Source: Mesorhizobium ciceri biovar biserrulae WSM1271 (GTDB lineage Bacteria > Pseudomonadota > Alphaproteobacteria > Rhizobiales > Rhizobiaceae). From it: 64,000 bases of DNA. Of this stretch, positions 26,379 through 37,179 are shown piece by piece. Below the pieces are notes generated by a model. It did no database searches. It worked only from the letters and a program-made list of their open reading frames with translations, and had not been told where the DNA came from. The stretch lies in contig NC_014923.1 in the NCBI RefSeq assembly GCF_000185905.1, positions 992,001-1,056,000 of the forward strand, in the 5' to 3' direction. How positions within the stretch are numbered: position 1 is the first letter of the stretch; every line of letters starts with the position of its first letter. A program made the position numbers and the translations under genes.

Positions 26379-27164
26379 TCAAGGCTTGTGGATGAATGCG
26401 GCGCCGAGAATGGGACCGGGCATGCCGTCCTTGCCGACCGACTGCAGCAGCACGGCGCAGCCGCCCTTTTTGGCAATCTCGCTCATCGGCAGTTCGTAGC
26501 GCTGTGCCTTGCCATGCCACATGCCGGCGGTCTGGATGCCGGTGACGGCGTTCCAGTAGGTCATCTTGCGGCCGGTATTTTCGCCCTCGCCGACTTTGAC
26601 CGTCTGCGGCGGGTCGAAATAGACGATGACGACATGGGCGTCGCTGGGGCCGTTGCCGGCATCGCCGGCGTCGATCATCACGCGATCGCTGGTGCGGCTG
26701 ACCTTGACGGCGACGCGCATGCCTTCGCCGCTCTTGGCCATGCGGGCGAGCGCACCATCGACCTCGCCGCGGTTGGCGCCGTTGACATGGACGCGGCCAT
26801 TGATGACGGCCTGCGGCGTATAGACGGAGCGGCTGCCGAAGGCGCGCATATAGTCGTATTGCCGCTCGGTGTTCTCCTTGCGGCCGAGCGTGTCCTGCCA
26901 GCCGAGATAGTCCCAGTAGTCGACGTGATAGGCGAGCGCGACGATGTCTTCCTTGGCGGCAAGTTCGGAGAACAGAGTATCGGCCGGCGGGCAGGAACTG
27001 CAGCCCTGGCTGGTGAACAGCTCGACCACGCCCAATGGCTTTTCGATCTGGACCCGGTCGGTCTGGGCGCGATCGGATTCGCCGGCATGCCCGGCGCCGG
27101 CAGACGCCGAGAAGGCCAGCGCAAGAGCTGCCAGCCACAATGATTTTCGCGAGGCCATGGCCAT
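26379..27164 (-). CDS. DUF1223 exported thioredoxin-like protein
   Basis: A 261-residue protein with a signal peptide (to about GAGHA). The DUF1223 core starts VVELFTSQGCSSCPPADTLFSELA, a thioredoxin-like CxxC, and continues VDYWDYLGWQDTLGRKENTERQ, YTPQAVINGR and the C-terminal GGCAVLLQS. It probably sits in the periplasm and handles thiol redox chemistry, but no reaction is established. Two in-frame ATG codons lie at the N-terminus (residues 1 and 3); either is possible. Confidence 0.87.
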   Translation of the reverse strand: MAMASRKSLWLAALALAFSASAGAGHAGESDRAQTDRVQIEKPLGVVELFTSQGCSSCPPADTLFSELAAKEDIVALAYHVDYWDYLGWQDTLGRKENTERQYDYMRAFGSRSVYTPQAVINGRVHVNGANRGEVDGALARMAKSGEGMRVAVKVSRTSDRVMIDAGDAGNGPSDAHVVIVYFDPPQTVKVGEGENTGRKMTYWNAVTGIQTAGMWHGKAQRYELPMSEIAKKGGCAVLLQSVGKDGMPGPILGAAFIHKP

Positions 27165-27336
27165 TCCGATTCCCGCCGGTGATGCCGGCTTTATCTTGAT
27201 TGCTGAAATATGTGGCAGAACCGGAAGTCAACGGGAAGTCACGTTGCGGTGAAATTTTGCCGTTGCAGCCGACCGCAACCGCGCAATAGGAAGGATCTGC
27301 GCTTCAGGATAGAAACCGATTCGGGCGGCAATCGCG

Positions 27337-28008
27337 ATGTGGCAAACGTTTTTGGCGCCGGTCGACCTCTATTGCGAGCGGACCGGCCCGGAATTCTGGT
27401 CCGAACCGGTCAACGCCCTGACCAACTTCGCCTTCATCGCCGCCGGCCTGTGGGGCGTGCGCGAGGTGCGAAGGCTGGGCACCGGCGCCTTCGCCGAGGT
27501 GCTGGCCTGGTGGGTGGTGGCGATCGGCATCGGCTCGACGATCTTCCATACTTTTGCCACCAAGGGCACGGTCTGGGCCGACGTGCTGCCGATCGCCGGC
27601 TTCACGCTGGCCTACACGCTGTTCAATCTGCGTCGCTTCCTCGGCATGCGATGGGGCAAAGCCATCGCCATCTTCATCGCCTTCTATGTGATTGCCGGGG
27701 CGATAACCGTTGCCGTGCCGGACTGGCTGCGCCAGGCGTCGAACGGCACGACGGGCTATCTGCCGCCGTTCCTGGCGCTCGCCTTCTTCGGCGCGCTGGT
27801 GGCCGCCAGCGGCAATCGCGCCGGCTGGTACAATCTGGCCGGGTCGGCGATCTTCGTGGTGTCCGTCGTCTGCCGGATGATCGACCCGCTGGTCTGCGGC
27901 GGTTTCCCGCTCGGCACGCACTTCCTCTGGCACATCCTCAACGGGCTGATGCTGGCTGTGTTGTTGGCCGCCGCGGCGCGGTTCGGGAAGCCGAAAGTAA
28001 GGGAATAG
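27337..28008 (+). CDS. Alkaline ceramidase family membrane protein
   Basis: A 223-residue protein with seven hydrophobic segments. The family motifs are DLYCERTGPEFWSEPVNALTN at the N-terminus, GIGSTIFHTFAT (Ser and His) and GTHFLWHILNG (HxxxH) near the C-terminus; the Ser/His/His set is the metal site of alkaline ceramidases and of the wider CREST superfamily. The substrate in this bacterium is unknown. The stop codon lies inside the first unit of an octamer tandem repeat. Confidence 0.86.
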   Translation: MWQTFLAPVDLYCERTGPEFWSEPVNALTNFAFIAAGLWGVREVRRLGTGAFAEVLAWWVVAIGIGSTIFHTFATKGTVWADVLPIAGFTLAYTLFNLRRFLGMRWGKAIAIFIAFYVIAGAITVAVPDWLRQASNGTTGYLPPFLALAFFGALVAASGNRAGWYNLAGSAIFVVSVVCRMIDPLVCGGFPLGTHFLWHILNGLMLAVLLAAAARFGKPKVRE

Positions 28009-28087
28009 GGGAATAGGGGAATAGGGGAATAGGGGAATAGGGGAATAGGTATTCCCTTCCCTACTCCCTTACTCCCCTACTCCCTTA
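28001..28087. repeat. Octamer tandem repeat (six copies) with pyrimidine-rich partner
   Basis: 28001-28048 are six perfect copies of GGGAATAG, the first holding the stop codon of the ceramidase gene. 28049-28087 is a C/T-rich stretch of TACTCCC-type words able to pair with it. The element fills exactly the gap up to the acnA stop codon at 28088. Confidence 0.9.
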
Positions 28088-30778
<2,691 letters not shown>

Positions 30779-31058
30779 GTGCGATCCTTGTCTGTTCAGC
30801 CTGAAAGGGAACGGACGCCGATGGCATGCAATCACGCGCAAAGGTGCGGGTACGGCCATTTCCGCTGTCCGTTCCCAAGCAACCCGAGCCGTTCAAGGCG
30901 GCGCGTGCGCTGGTTCGGCGCTAATTCTGTTCCCGTGCCGACCGCTGGCACGGATGCACCGCATATAGAGAATTTTCTGGAATAGTTCTAGACAGTTGGA
31001 AAGCAATTTTGTGCGATGCGGCAGCGGCCGCGACACATGGTTTCAGGGCAGGCGAGGA

Positions 31059-31682
31059 ATGCGGCTGATCGCCGAAAATCTGGGCGGCGAGCGAGGCGGC
31101 GACGCGGTGTTTTCCGGCATCGGCTTTGCCTTGGAGCAGTGTCAGGCGCTTATCGTCACCGGGCCGAACGGATCGGGCAAGTCGACCTTGCTGCGGATCA
31201 TCGCCGGGCTGCTGCCGGCGGCGGAAGGCAGCGTGAGGATTGAGGGCGTCATGAAGGTTGAAGACGGGGGCGAAGCGTTTCCGTCTGTCGCCTCGGCCTG
31301 TCACTATCTCGGCCACCAGAACGCAATGAAGCCGGCGCTCAGCGTGGCGGAGAATTTGCGCTTTTGGCGAGACTTCAATGGCGACGGACAGCTCGGCGTC
31401 GAAGAGGCGCTGGAAACGGTCGGGCTCGGCGGCATCGGCCACCTGCCGTTCGGCTATCTATCGACCGGGCAGCGGCGCCGCGCGGCGATCGCCAGGCTTT
31501 TGGTCAGCCACCGGCCATTGTGGCTGCTGGACGAGCCGACGGCGGGGCTGGACAAGGCGGCGGAGGCGCGGTTTGCGGGGTTGATGGCGAGGCATTGCGC
31601 GGATGGCGGGATGATTGTCGCGGCGACGCATCTGCCGCTCGGGATCGAGGGGATGGAGTTGAGGATGGGGGAAGCCGGTTGA
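31059..31682 (+). CDS. ccmA: Heme exporter ATP-binding protein CcmA
   Basis: A 207-residue ABC ATPase of cytochrome c maturation system I, which with CcmB and CcmC releases heme-loaded CcmE. Walker A TGPNGSGKST near residue 37, ACHYLGHQNAMKPALSVAENL typical of CcmA, signature LSTGQRRRAAIARL, and LLDEPTAGLD. The start at 31059 follows GGGCAGGCGAGGA; an upstream ATG at 30996 is poorly supported. Confidence 0.95.
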   Translation: MRLIAENLGGERGGDAVFSGIGFALEQCQALIVTGPNGSGKSTLLRIIAGLLPAAEGSVRIEGVMKVEDGGEAFPSVASACHYLGHQNAMKPALSVAENLRFWRDFNGDGQLGVEEALETVGLGGIGHLPFGYLSTGQRRRAAIARLLVSHRPLWLLDEPTAGLDKAAEARFAGLMARHCADGGMIVAATHLPLGIEGMELRMGEAG

Positions 31683-31710
31683 TGGTGTCTGGGCGAAAGC
31701 ATCTCAAACC

Positions 31711-32376
31711 ATGCTAGCGCTCTTCCTGCGCGACATCCGCCTCAACATCCGTGCCGGCGGCGGAGCGCTGACCGGGGTCATCTTCTTCCTCGCCGTCATC
31801 GTCACCATCCCGTTCGGGGTCGGGCCGGACCTGAAGCTGCTGGCCCGCATCGGACCGGCCATCCTGTGGATCGGTGCGCTGTTGTCCTGCCTGCTCGGGC
31901 TCGACCGGTTGTTCCAGGCCGATCGCGAGGACGGTTCGCTCGATCTCCTGGTGCTCGGCAACGATCGCCAGATGCTGGCTCTGACAGTGCTGGTGAAATG
32001 CCTGGCGCATTGGGCGGGCAGCGTGCTGCCGCTGGTCATTGCGGCTCCCTTGCTCGGCCTGTTCATGAACATGGAGCCGCTCGGCATCGGCGCCACGGCG
32101 CTGACGCTGCTGGTCGGCACGCCGGCCATCACGTTCATCGGCGCCGCCGGTGCGGCGGTGGCGGTGGCGCTGCCGCGTGGCGGGCTGCTGATCTCGGTGC
32201 TGGTGCTGCCACTGACCATCCCGGTGCTGATCTTCGGCGTTTCGGCAAGCTATGGGGCGACCGCCAATCCCGACCCGTTTCTGCAGCCCTTCCTCATTCT
32301 TGCCGCGCTGACCCTGTTTCTTGGCGTGCTGGGTCCGGTCTCGGCGGCGCTGGCGCTGCGCCATGGCACGGATTGA
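31711..32376 (+). CDS. ccmB: Heme exporter permease CcmB
   Basis: A 221-residue protein with six hydrophobic segments: LFLRDIRLNIRAGGGALTGVIFFLAV at the N-terminus, ADREDGSLDLLVL in the cytoplasmic loop, and the P-rich LVGTPAITFIGAAGAAVAVALPRGG. It forms the membrane part of the CcmAB transporter. It lies 28 bases after ccmA. The usual next gene, ccmC, is absent. Confidence 0.95.
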   Translation: MLALFLRDIRLNIRAGGGALTGVIFFLAVIVTIPFGVGPDLKLLARIGPAILWIGALLSCLLGLDRLFQADREDGSLDLLVLGNDRQMLALTVLVKCLAHWAGSVLPLVIAAPLLGLFMNMEPLGIGATALTLLVGTPAITFIGAAGAAVAVALPRGGLLISVLVLPLTIPVLIFGVSASYGATANPDPFLQPFLILAALTLFLGVLGPVSAALALRHGTD

Positions 32377-32384
32377 CGCGGCGT

Positions 32385-32492
32385 ATGACTGCGGATTGCG
32401 AAGCCGACGGAGCGAGGCTAAGGAAAAGCATGTCTAGACTGGGCGACATGATCGGCTTGGAAGGCCCCACCTCAGCGGGGCCTGCCGCATGA
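32385..32492 (+). other. 35-codon open frame where ccmC would be expected
   Basis: The 112 bases between ccmB and ccmD hold a short frame (MTADCEADGARLRKS ...) whose TGA overlaps the ccmD ATG. It shows no WxWG heme-handling motif and is far shorter than CcmC (about 250 residues). It may be a leftover of a deleted ccmC or plain spacer. Confidence 0.35.
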
Positions 32493-32656
32493 GTGCGCAT
32501 GCACTCTACGTGACCGCCGCCTATGGCATCACTGCCGTGGTGCTCGCCGGATTGATCGGCTGGATCCTGCTCGACCAGCGGGCGCGCAAGCGTGAGCTTG
32601 CCGAACTGGAGGCGTCCGGCGTGAGGCGTCGCTCCGACAAGGTCGCCAAGCCATGA
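32489..32656 (+). CDS. ccmD: Heme exporter protein CcmD
   Basis: A 55-residue single-pass membrane protein that helps release holo-CcmE from the CcmABC complex. It has the usual layout: short N-terminus with ALYVTAAYGITAVVLAGLIGWILLD as the one membrane helix, then a basic tail (QRARKRELAELEASGVRRR). The start overlaps the preceding short frame and its stop overlaps the ccmG start (ATGA), so translation is coupled. Confidence 0.88.
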   Translation: MSAHALYVTAAYGITAVVLAGLIGWILLDQRARKRELAELEASGVRRRSDKVAKP

Positions 32657-33228
32657 GCACCGAAACGGAAACGCCGCCGCCCAGTCGTCGCCTGTTCGTG
32701 CTTCTGCCGCTGCTGATCTTCCTCGGCCTGGCCGGACTGTTCCTGTCGCAGCTGCTGTCGGGGCGCGATGCTTCGGAAGTGCCGTCGGCCCTGATCGGCC
32801 TGCCTGCGCCGCAAACCAGCCTGCCGGCGCTGGAGGGCTCAAACCTGCCGGGGCTCGATTCGAAAACCTTCGCCGGCAAGGTCACATTGGTCAACGTCTT
32901 CGCGTCGTGGTGCGCGCCATGCCGCGAAGAGCACCCGGTGCTTCTGGCGTTGTCGCAGGATAAGCGTTTCACCATGGCAGCGCTGAACTACAAGGACCGG
33001 CCCGAAAACGCACGCCGGTTCCTCGGCGATCTCGGCAATCCGTTCCAGGCGATAGGGGTCGACGAAGCGGGCCGCGCGGCGATCGACTGGGGCGTCTACG
33101 GCGTGCCGGAAACCTTCGTCATCGGCAAGGACGGCAAGATCGCCTACAAACATGTCGGCCCGCTGACGCCCGAGACGGTGCAGGCGTTGCTGTTGCCGCA
33201 GATCGACAAGGCACTGGCGGCGCGTTGA
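32653..33228 (+). CDS. ccmG: Thiol:disulfide interchange protein CcmG (DsbE)
   Basis: A 191-residue membrane-anchored thioredoxin-like protein that reduces the apocytochrome c heme-binding cysteines. An N-terminal membrane anchor (LFVLLPLLIFLGLAGLFL) is followed by the periplasmic domain with the active site WCAPC at about residue 86 and the cis-Pro loop YGVPETFVI. The start overlaps the ccmD stop. Confidence 0.95.
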   Translation: MSTETETPPPSRRLFVLLPLLIFLGLAGLFLSQLLSGRDASEVPSALIGLPAPQTSLPALEGSNLPGLDSKTFAGKVTLVNVFASWCAPCREEHPVLLALSQDKRFTMAALNYKDRPENARRFLGDLGNPFQAIGVDEAGRAAIDWGVYGVPETFVIGKDGKIAYKHVGPLTPETVQALLLPQIDKALAAR

Positions 33229-33229
33229 T

Positions 33230-33347
33230 ATTCAGGTGATGCCGGCCTGCAAACAGCGGCTTCCTGCGCGTCCGGTGCTCGCGTACCAAAAGTACGCTCC
33301 GCTCCGGTTCTCGGAAACCACCGTTTTCGACTCGGCCTGACCTGAAT
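33230..33347. repeat. Short MITE-like intergenic element after ccmG
   Basis: A 118-base unit bounded by inverted ends (ATTCAGGT at 33230-33237 with ACCTGAAT at 33340-33347). Its centre (33276-33322) is a GTAC-rich palindrome followed by CTCCGGTTCTCG; a related stretch is at 56054-56100. No coding potential. Confidence 0.6.
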
Positions 33348-33386
33348 CTCAACGCACCTTGGCGGCGCGTCTTATCGGGCTTGAGA

Positions 33387-33554
33387 TCAGCCGTAGATCT
33401 GCTTGTGGATCTGGTAGAGCATTTCCGAGCGGTCGGCGCGCATGTCGGCCAGATCGCGGCTGGAAAAGCTGTCGATTTCGGCGACAAGGCGGTTGTAGTG
33501 CTTGCGCTTGGCAATGCTGTTGCGAGCGCGGGTCATGAGACTGTCGAGGATCAT
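33387..33554 (-). CDS. DUF1127 small protein
   Basis: A 55-residue basic protein: MILDSLMTRARNSIAKRKHYNRLVAEIDSFSSRDLADMRADRSEMLYQIHKQIYG. The block with DLADMRADRSEM is the DUF1127 (YjiS-like) signature. Start at 33554 follows AAGGAACC. In related bacteria (Agrobacterium, Brucella) such proteins affect RNA turnover and phosphate or carbon metabolism and are controlled by LysR regulators such as VtlR; that function is by analogy only. A 14-bp perfect inverted repeat sits 77 bases upstream. Confidence 0.85.
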   Translation of the reverse strand: MILDSLMTRARNSIAKRKHYNRLVAEIDSFSSRDLADMRADRSEMLYQIHKQIYG

Positions 33555-33630
33555 AGCAAGGTTCCTTTTTGGCGCCGCATTTCGGCGGCGGTTTCTTCCT
33601 CCCTTGATCGATACGAAGCATGACATAGTA

Positions 33631-33668
33631 ATGGTGCATTGCAAAAAGAAGATGTTGCAATGCACCAT
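33631..33668. promoter_or_regulatory. 14-bp perfect inverted repeat upstream of the DUF1127 gene
   Basis: Arms 33631-33644 and 33655-33668 are perfectly complementary, 10-base loop. Each arm contains a TGCATTGCA-type word. The position, about 75 bases before the DUF1127 start and 145 before the SMP-30 start, suits an operator or a leader hairpin. No factor can be named. Confidence 0.55.
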
Positions 33669-33813
33669 TGCGCTGGACGCATAGCCGGTTAATGCGGCGC
33701 TAACGTCATGCGCAGAGCCGGCAAGCGATCTTTTGTGGGACACTGTGCGTACCCACATTGCCTTCTGTCCCTCCGGCTGGCTTGATCCCTCTCATTGATG
33801 CCGGGAGGAAAGC

Positions 33814-34734
33814 ATGGCGGCCGCAGACTATTATGAAATTCTCGATCCGCGCTTCGCGCGCCTGTTCAACGGCAACGCGCAGGTCGAGAAGCTATTCACC
33901 GGATGCCAGTGGGCGGAGGGGCCGGCCTGGTTCGCCGCCGGCCGCTATGTCGTCTGGTCCGACATCCCCAACAATCGCATGCTGCGTTATGACGAGACCG
34001 ACGGCAATGTCAGCGTCTTCCGGCAGCCGTCCGGCAACTCGAACGGCAACACCGTCGACCGGCAGGGCCGGCTGATCACCTGCGAGCATTCGGGCCGCCG
34101 CGTCAGCCGCACCGAGTTCGACGGCTCGGTCACCACGATCGCGGCCAAATGGAAAGGCAAGCGGCTGAATTCGCCCAACGACGCGGTGGTGAAATCCGAC
34201 GGTTCCATCTGGTTCACCGATCCAAGCTACGGCATCGATACGGATTATGAGGGCGACAGGGCTGAGAGCGAAATCGGCGCCTGCCACGTCTACCGGGTCG
34301 ATCCCGGCACCGGCGAGGTCGAAGCCGTCATCACCGACATGGTCAGGCCTAACGGCCTCGCCTTCTCGCTGGACGAGAGCAAGCTTTATGTCGTCGATAC
34401 CGGCCGCACGCATGGCGCGCAGAATCCGGCGCATATGCGGGTGTTCAATGTCGGCAAGGGCGGCAAGAAAGTCTCCGGCGAAAAAGTCTTCGCCGACTGC
34501 ACCGCCGGCCTGTTCGACGGCTTCAGGCTCGACGAGGACGGCCGCATCTGGACCAGTGCCGCCGATGGCATCCATTGCTACGATCCGGACGGCACGCTGA
34601 TCGGCAAGGTCAAGGTGCCGGAAGTCACCGCCAATTGCGTGTTCGGCGGCAACAAGCTGAATTGCCTCTACATCGCCGGCACCACGTCGCTCTACATGGT
34701 GCGGCTGATGGTCAACGGCGCCAAGACATACTGA
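33814..34734 (+). CDS. SMP-30/gluconolactonase family protein
   Basis: A 306-residue beta-propeller hydrolase. Metal and active-site motifs fit the family: CQWAEGPAW with the metal-binding Glu, RLNSPNDAVVKSDGSIWFTDPSYG (Asn and Asp) and LFDGFRLDEDGRIW. Substrates are sugar lactones such as gluconolactone. The ATG at 33814 follows GGGAGGAAAGC. A 4-oxalocrotonate tautomerase-like gene follows 76 bases on, so the pair may act in one sugar or aromatic catabolic route; that link is inference. Confidence 0.9.
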   Translation: MAAADYYEILDPRFARLFNGNAQVEKLFTGCQWAEGPAWFAAGRYVVWSDIPNNRMLRYDETDGNVSVFRQPSGNSNGNTVDRQGRLITCEHSGRRVSRTEFDGSVTTIAAKWKGKRLNSPNDAVVKSDGSIWFTDPSYGIDTDYEGDRAESEIGACHVYRVDPGTGEVEAVITDMVRPNGLAFSLDESKLYVVDTGRTHGAQNPAHMRVFNVGKGGKKVSGEKVFADCTAGLFDGFRLDEDGRIWTSAADGIHCYDPDGTLIGKVKVPEVTANCVFGGNKLNCLYIAGTTSLYMVRLMVNGAKTY

Positions 34735-34810
34735 GAGTTGAACACTGGCGACCGTTCGACGGTTTCATCGAAGCGGGTCGTGAGCACGAACATCCCCGGG
34801 AGGACAAGAA

Positions 34811-35017
34811 ATGCCATTCGTCAACATCCGCATCGTCAAGGAAGTGATCGCCGCCGATCCGGCGGGCAAAAAGGCGGATATCGCCAAGAAGGTCACCGCG
34901 GCCATCATGGACGCCACCGGGCTGAGCAACGACGATGTCTGGGTGGTTTTTGAAGAGGTCAACGCCCGCGATTGGTACGTGGGGAAGACCGATGTGGAGA
35001 CGCTGCGAAAGGGGTAG
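34811..35017 (+). CDS. 4-oxalocrotonate tautomerase-like protein
   Basis: A 68-residue protein of the tautomerase superfamily. Pro2 (MPFVNIRIV) is the catalytic base after Met removal. The helix KKADIAKKVTAAIMDATG and DDVWVVFEEVNARDWYVG complete the beta-alpha-beta fold. A GGGAGGAC ribosome site precedes it. The exact substrate is unknown. Confidence 0.88.
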   Translation: MPFVNIRIVKEVIAADPAGKKADIAKKVTAAIMDATGLSNDDVWVVFEEVNARDWYVGKTDVETLRKG

Positions 35018-35025
35018 TGCGCGAT

Positions 35026-35216
35026 CTTTCCTTCTCCCCCTTGTTGTGGGAGGTGGATCGGCGCGCAGCGCCGAGACGGTTGAGGGGTGGGTGACGGATT
35101 GCCGTCGGTGCCAAGCTGGAACATCCCTCATCCGACCTCGCTTCGCGAGGCCACCACCCTGGGGCGAGCAACGGGTCTCGCCCCGTCCTTCAGACCCACA
35201 AGGGGAGAAGGAAGAG
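35026..35216. repeat. Degenerate rhizobial palindromic intergenic element (RIME-like)
   Basis: About 190 bases with long inverted ends: CTTCTCCCCCTTG at 35031-35043 against CAAGGGGAGAAG at 35199-35210. Inner GAGGGGTGGG / CCCTCATCCG words also pair. The ends match the core of the copy inside ftsY. Located between convergent genes. Confidence 0.65.
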
Positions 35217-35226
35217 AGGCCGCCGC

Positions 35227-35757
35227 TCAACGCGAGCGGATAAACTCCGCGAAGGCATTCAGTGCATCATGCATCGCCTGCCGGTTCGCCGGCGCCGCCA
35301 GGATGCCCGCCACCTCCGGCGGCTTCCTGCCGAGCAGGGCGATCTCCAGCACATCGTCGTAAAGCGCGAACGACATGGTGCGCATGATCTCGGCCAATGC
35401 GGCGCGGGCGAACAGCGAGCGCGGCGAGGCGTGTACCAGCATGGCGGGCTTGGCGACGGCGGCATCGCGCGAGACCAGCCAGTCGAGCGCGTTCTTCAGC
35501 CCGCCCGGCACGCCATGGGCATATTCCGGACAGGAGACGATCAGGCCGTCGGCTCGACTGACGGCATGGATCAGCTTGGAGGCTTCGAGCGGCGTCCGCT
35601 CGCCTTCATCGTCGGGATTGAAGATCGGCAAACGGCCAAGCCCGTCATGGACGGTGACGCGGCAGCCGGACGGCGCTTCGCGCGCCAGTGCGGCGATCAG
35701 CGCCGAATTTGTGGAGGCCGCGCGCAGGCTGCCGGAAATGGCAAGGATGTTCAGCAA
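35227..35757 (-). CDS. NADPH-dependent FMN reductase
   Basis: A 176-residue flavodoxin-like oxidoreductase. The FMN loop is ISGSLRAASTNSALI near the N-terminus; SCPEYAHGVPGGLKNALDWLVS is the second signature. There is no ATG near the conserved N-terminus; the best fit is TTG at 35757 (or CTG one codon later). The frame continues open upstream for 104 codons without homology. It lies just downstream of the PPOX gene on the same strand. Confidence 0.85.
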   Translation of the reverse strand: MLNILAISGSLRAASTNSALIAALAREAPSGCRVTVHDGLGRLPIFNPDDEGERTPLEASKLIHAVSRADGLIVSCPEYAHGVPGGLKNALDWLVSRDAAVAKPAMLVHASPRSLFARAALAEIMRTMSFALYDDVLEIALLGRKPPEVAGILAAPANRQAMHDALNAFAEFIRSR

Positions 35758-35797
35758 GGTATGGAATCGGTCCAGACGCGAATCGCGTCCGCAAAAA

Positions 35798-36418
35798 CTA
35801 CCACATCGTCTTCTTGTATTCCTCGTCGAGCCAGCGGTCGGTCGCCTCGGCGGAATCGGCAACCGCCAGCTGATCGCGCATGATCTGGCCGAGCGTCGGC
35901 AGCGTCGCGCGGTCGTACCAGGTTTCCGGCTTCCACAAATCCGAGCGCATGAAGGCTTTTGCGCAGTGCATGTAGGCCGCCTTGACGCTGACCACGACAA
36001 CGCTTTGCGGCTCCCTGCCGTCGACGGCGAGCCGTTCGCGCAAATTTGCGTCGACGGTGATGCGGGCATCGCCGTTGACGCGCAGCGTCTCGTTCATGCC
36101 GGGGATGAGGAAGAGCAGCCCGACCGGGGGATTGACGAGGATGTTTTCCAGCGTGTCGAGCCGGTTGTTGCCGGGCCGGTCGGGAATGGCGATGGTGGTG
36201 TCGTCCAGAACGGTGGCAAAGCCCGGTTTGTCGCCCTTCGGCGTCACGTCGGCATTGCCGGCACCGTCGGACGAGCCAATCAGCACGAATGGGCTCTTGC
36301 CGATGAAGGAGCGGCAATGGCCGTCAAGTTTTTTCAGCTCCTTTCGGATAGAACCGTCGGTCGGTCGTGGCGTCTTGTAGATCGTCCTCAACTGGTCGCG
36401 CGTGGTGACGAATTCCAT
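35798..36418 (-). CDS. PPOX-class FMN-dependent flavoprotein (MSMEG_1061-like)
   Basis: A 206-residue split-barrel flavoprotein of the pyridoxamine 5'-phosphate oxidase superfamily. SFIGKSPFVLIGSSDGAGNADVTPKGDKPGFATVLDD and the NNRLDTLENILVNPPVGLLFLIPG stretch are typical of this subgroup; FMN or F420 binding is expected. It is not the vitamin B6 enzyme itself. An AAGGGGAAAGG ribosome site precedes the ATG. Probably cotranscribed with ispZ upstream and the FMN reductase downstream. Confidence 0.85.
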   Translation of the reverse strand: MEFVTTRDQLRTIYKTPRPTDGSIRKELKKLDGHCRSFIGKSPFVLIGSSDGAGNADVTPKGDKPGFATVLDDTTIAIPDRPGNNRLDTLENILVNPPVGLLFLIPGMNETLRVNGDARITVDANLRERLAVDGREPQSVVVVSVKAAYMHCAKAFMRSDLWKPETWYDRATLPTLGQIMRDQLAVADSAEATDRWLDEEYKKTMW

Positions 36419-36443
36419 GGCCCTTTCCCCTTATTTGCAGGCT

Positions 36444-37118
36444 CTATTTCCCGGCCTTCTCTTCTTTGCCGGTCTTGTCGTCCAGCGAATGGCGCAGGAT
36501 CAGCGGCATCTGGCTGAAGGTGAACAGAAGCGTGATCGGCATGATGCCCCAGACCTTGAAAGTAACCCAGGCGTCGGTGGAAAAATTGCGCCACACCACC
36601 TCATTGACGATGGCCAGGAACAGGAAGAACAGGCCCCAGCGGAAGGTCAGCTTGCGCCAGCCTTCAGCGTCGAGGCTGAAGGCTGAATCGAAGACATAGC
36701 CAAGCAGCGACTTGCCGAAATACAGGCCGCCGAGCAGCACCCCGCCGAACAGCGTGTTGACGATGGTCGGCTTCATCTTGATGAAGATGTCGTCCTGCAG
36801 ATAGAGCGTCAGCGCGCCGAAAATGAAGACGACGACGCCCGACACCATCGGCATGATCGGCAAGGTGCGGGTGAGCAGCCACGAGGCGATCAGCGCGATT
36901 GCCGTGGCGGCCATGAACAGGCCGGTGGCGACGAAGATCGGCCCGCCGAACTCGGCCAGAACAGGGAATTTCTGCACCAGCCATCCGCTGCGCGCATTGG
37001 CGAAGAAGAACACCATCAACGGACCCAGCTCCAGCACCAGCTTGAGCAGCGGATTGACGCCTTCCTTCTTCTGCTTCTGCGGGTCCGACGGATCGCGTTC
37101 GAGAATGGGTGGGTTCAT
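36444..37118 (-). CDS. Inner membrane septation protein A (YciB/IspZ)
   Basis: A 224-residue protein with five to six membrane segments. [53 protein letters not shown] and [26 protein letters not shown] are conserved in the YciB family, needed for normal cell division and envelope in enteric bacteria and Shigella. It carries an unusual polar N-terminal extension ([14 protein letters not shown]) and a Lys-rich tail. It follows ftsY, separated by a palindromic element. Confidence 0.92.
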   Translation of the reverse strand: MNPPILERDPSDPQKQKKEGVNPLLKLVLELGPLMVFFFANARSGWLVQKFPVLAEFGGPIFVATGLFMAATAIALIASWLLTRTLPIMPMVSGVVVFIFGALTLYLQDDIFIKMKPTIVNTLFGGVLLGGLYFGKSLLGYVFDSAFSLDAEGWRKLTFRWGLFFLFLAIVNEVVWRNFSTDAWVTFKVWGIMPITLLFTFSQMPLILRHSLDDKTGKEEKAGK

Positions 37119-37134
37119 GGAATCTCTTTCTTGC

Positions 37135-37176
37135 GCATGATCTGATCCAAAAAGTCTGCACCTTTTTGGGACATGC
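37135..37176. repeat. CATGAT-ended palindromic element, copy 1
   Basis: An imperfect palindrome with arms GCATG ... TCCAAAAAG and CTTTTTGGGACATGC, filling the space between the ftsY stop and the septation gene start. Related copies are at 43379-43522, 54421-54469 and 56007-56053. Confidence 0.7.
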
Positions 37177-37179
37177 TTG

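Noticed and set aside
28001..28048. CRISPR-like repeat
   Set aside because: The 8-base units are contiguous with no spacers, and there are no cas genes in the window.
34976..35230. Open frames over the repeat at 35026-35216
   Set aside because: Codons derive from the palindromic repeat; no conserved protein is seen.
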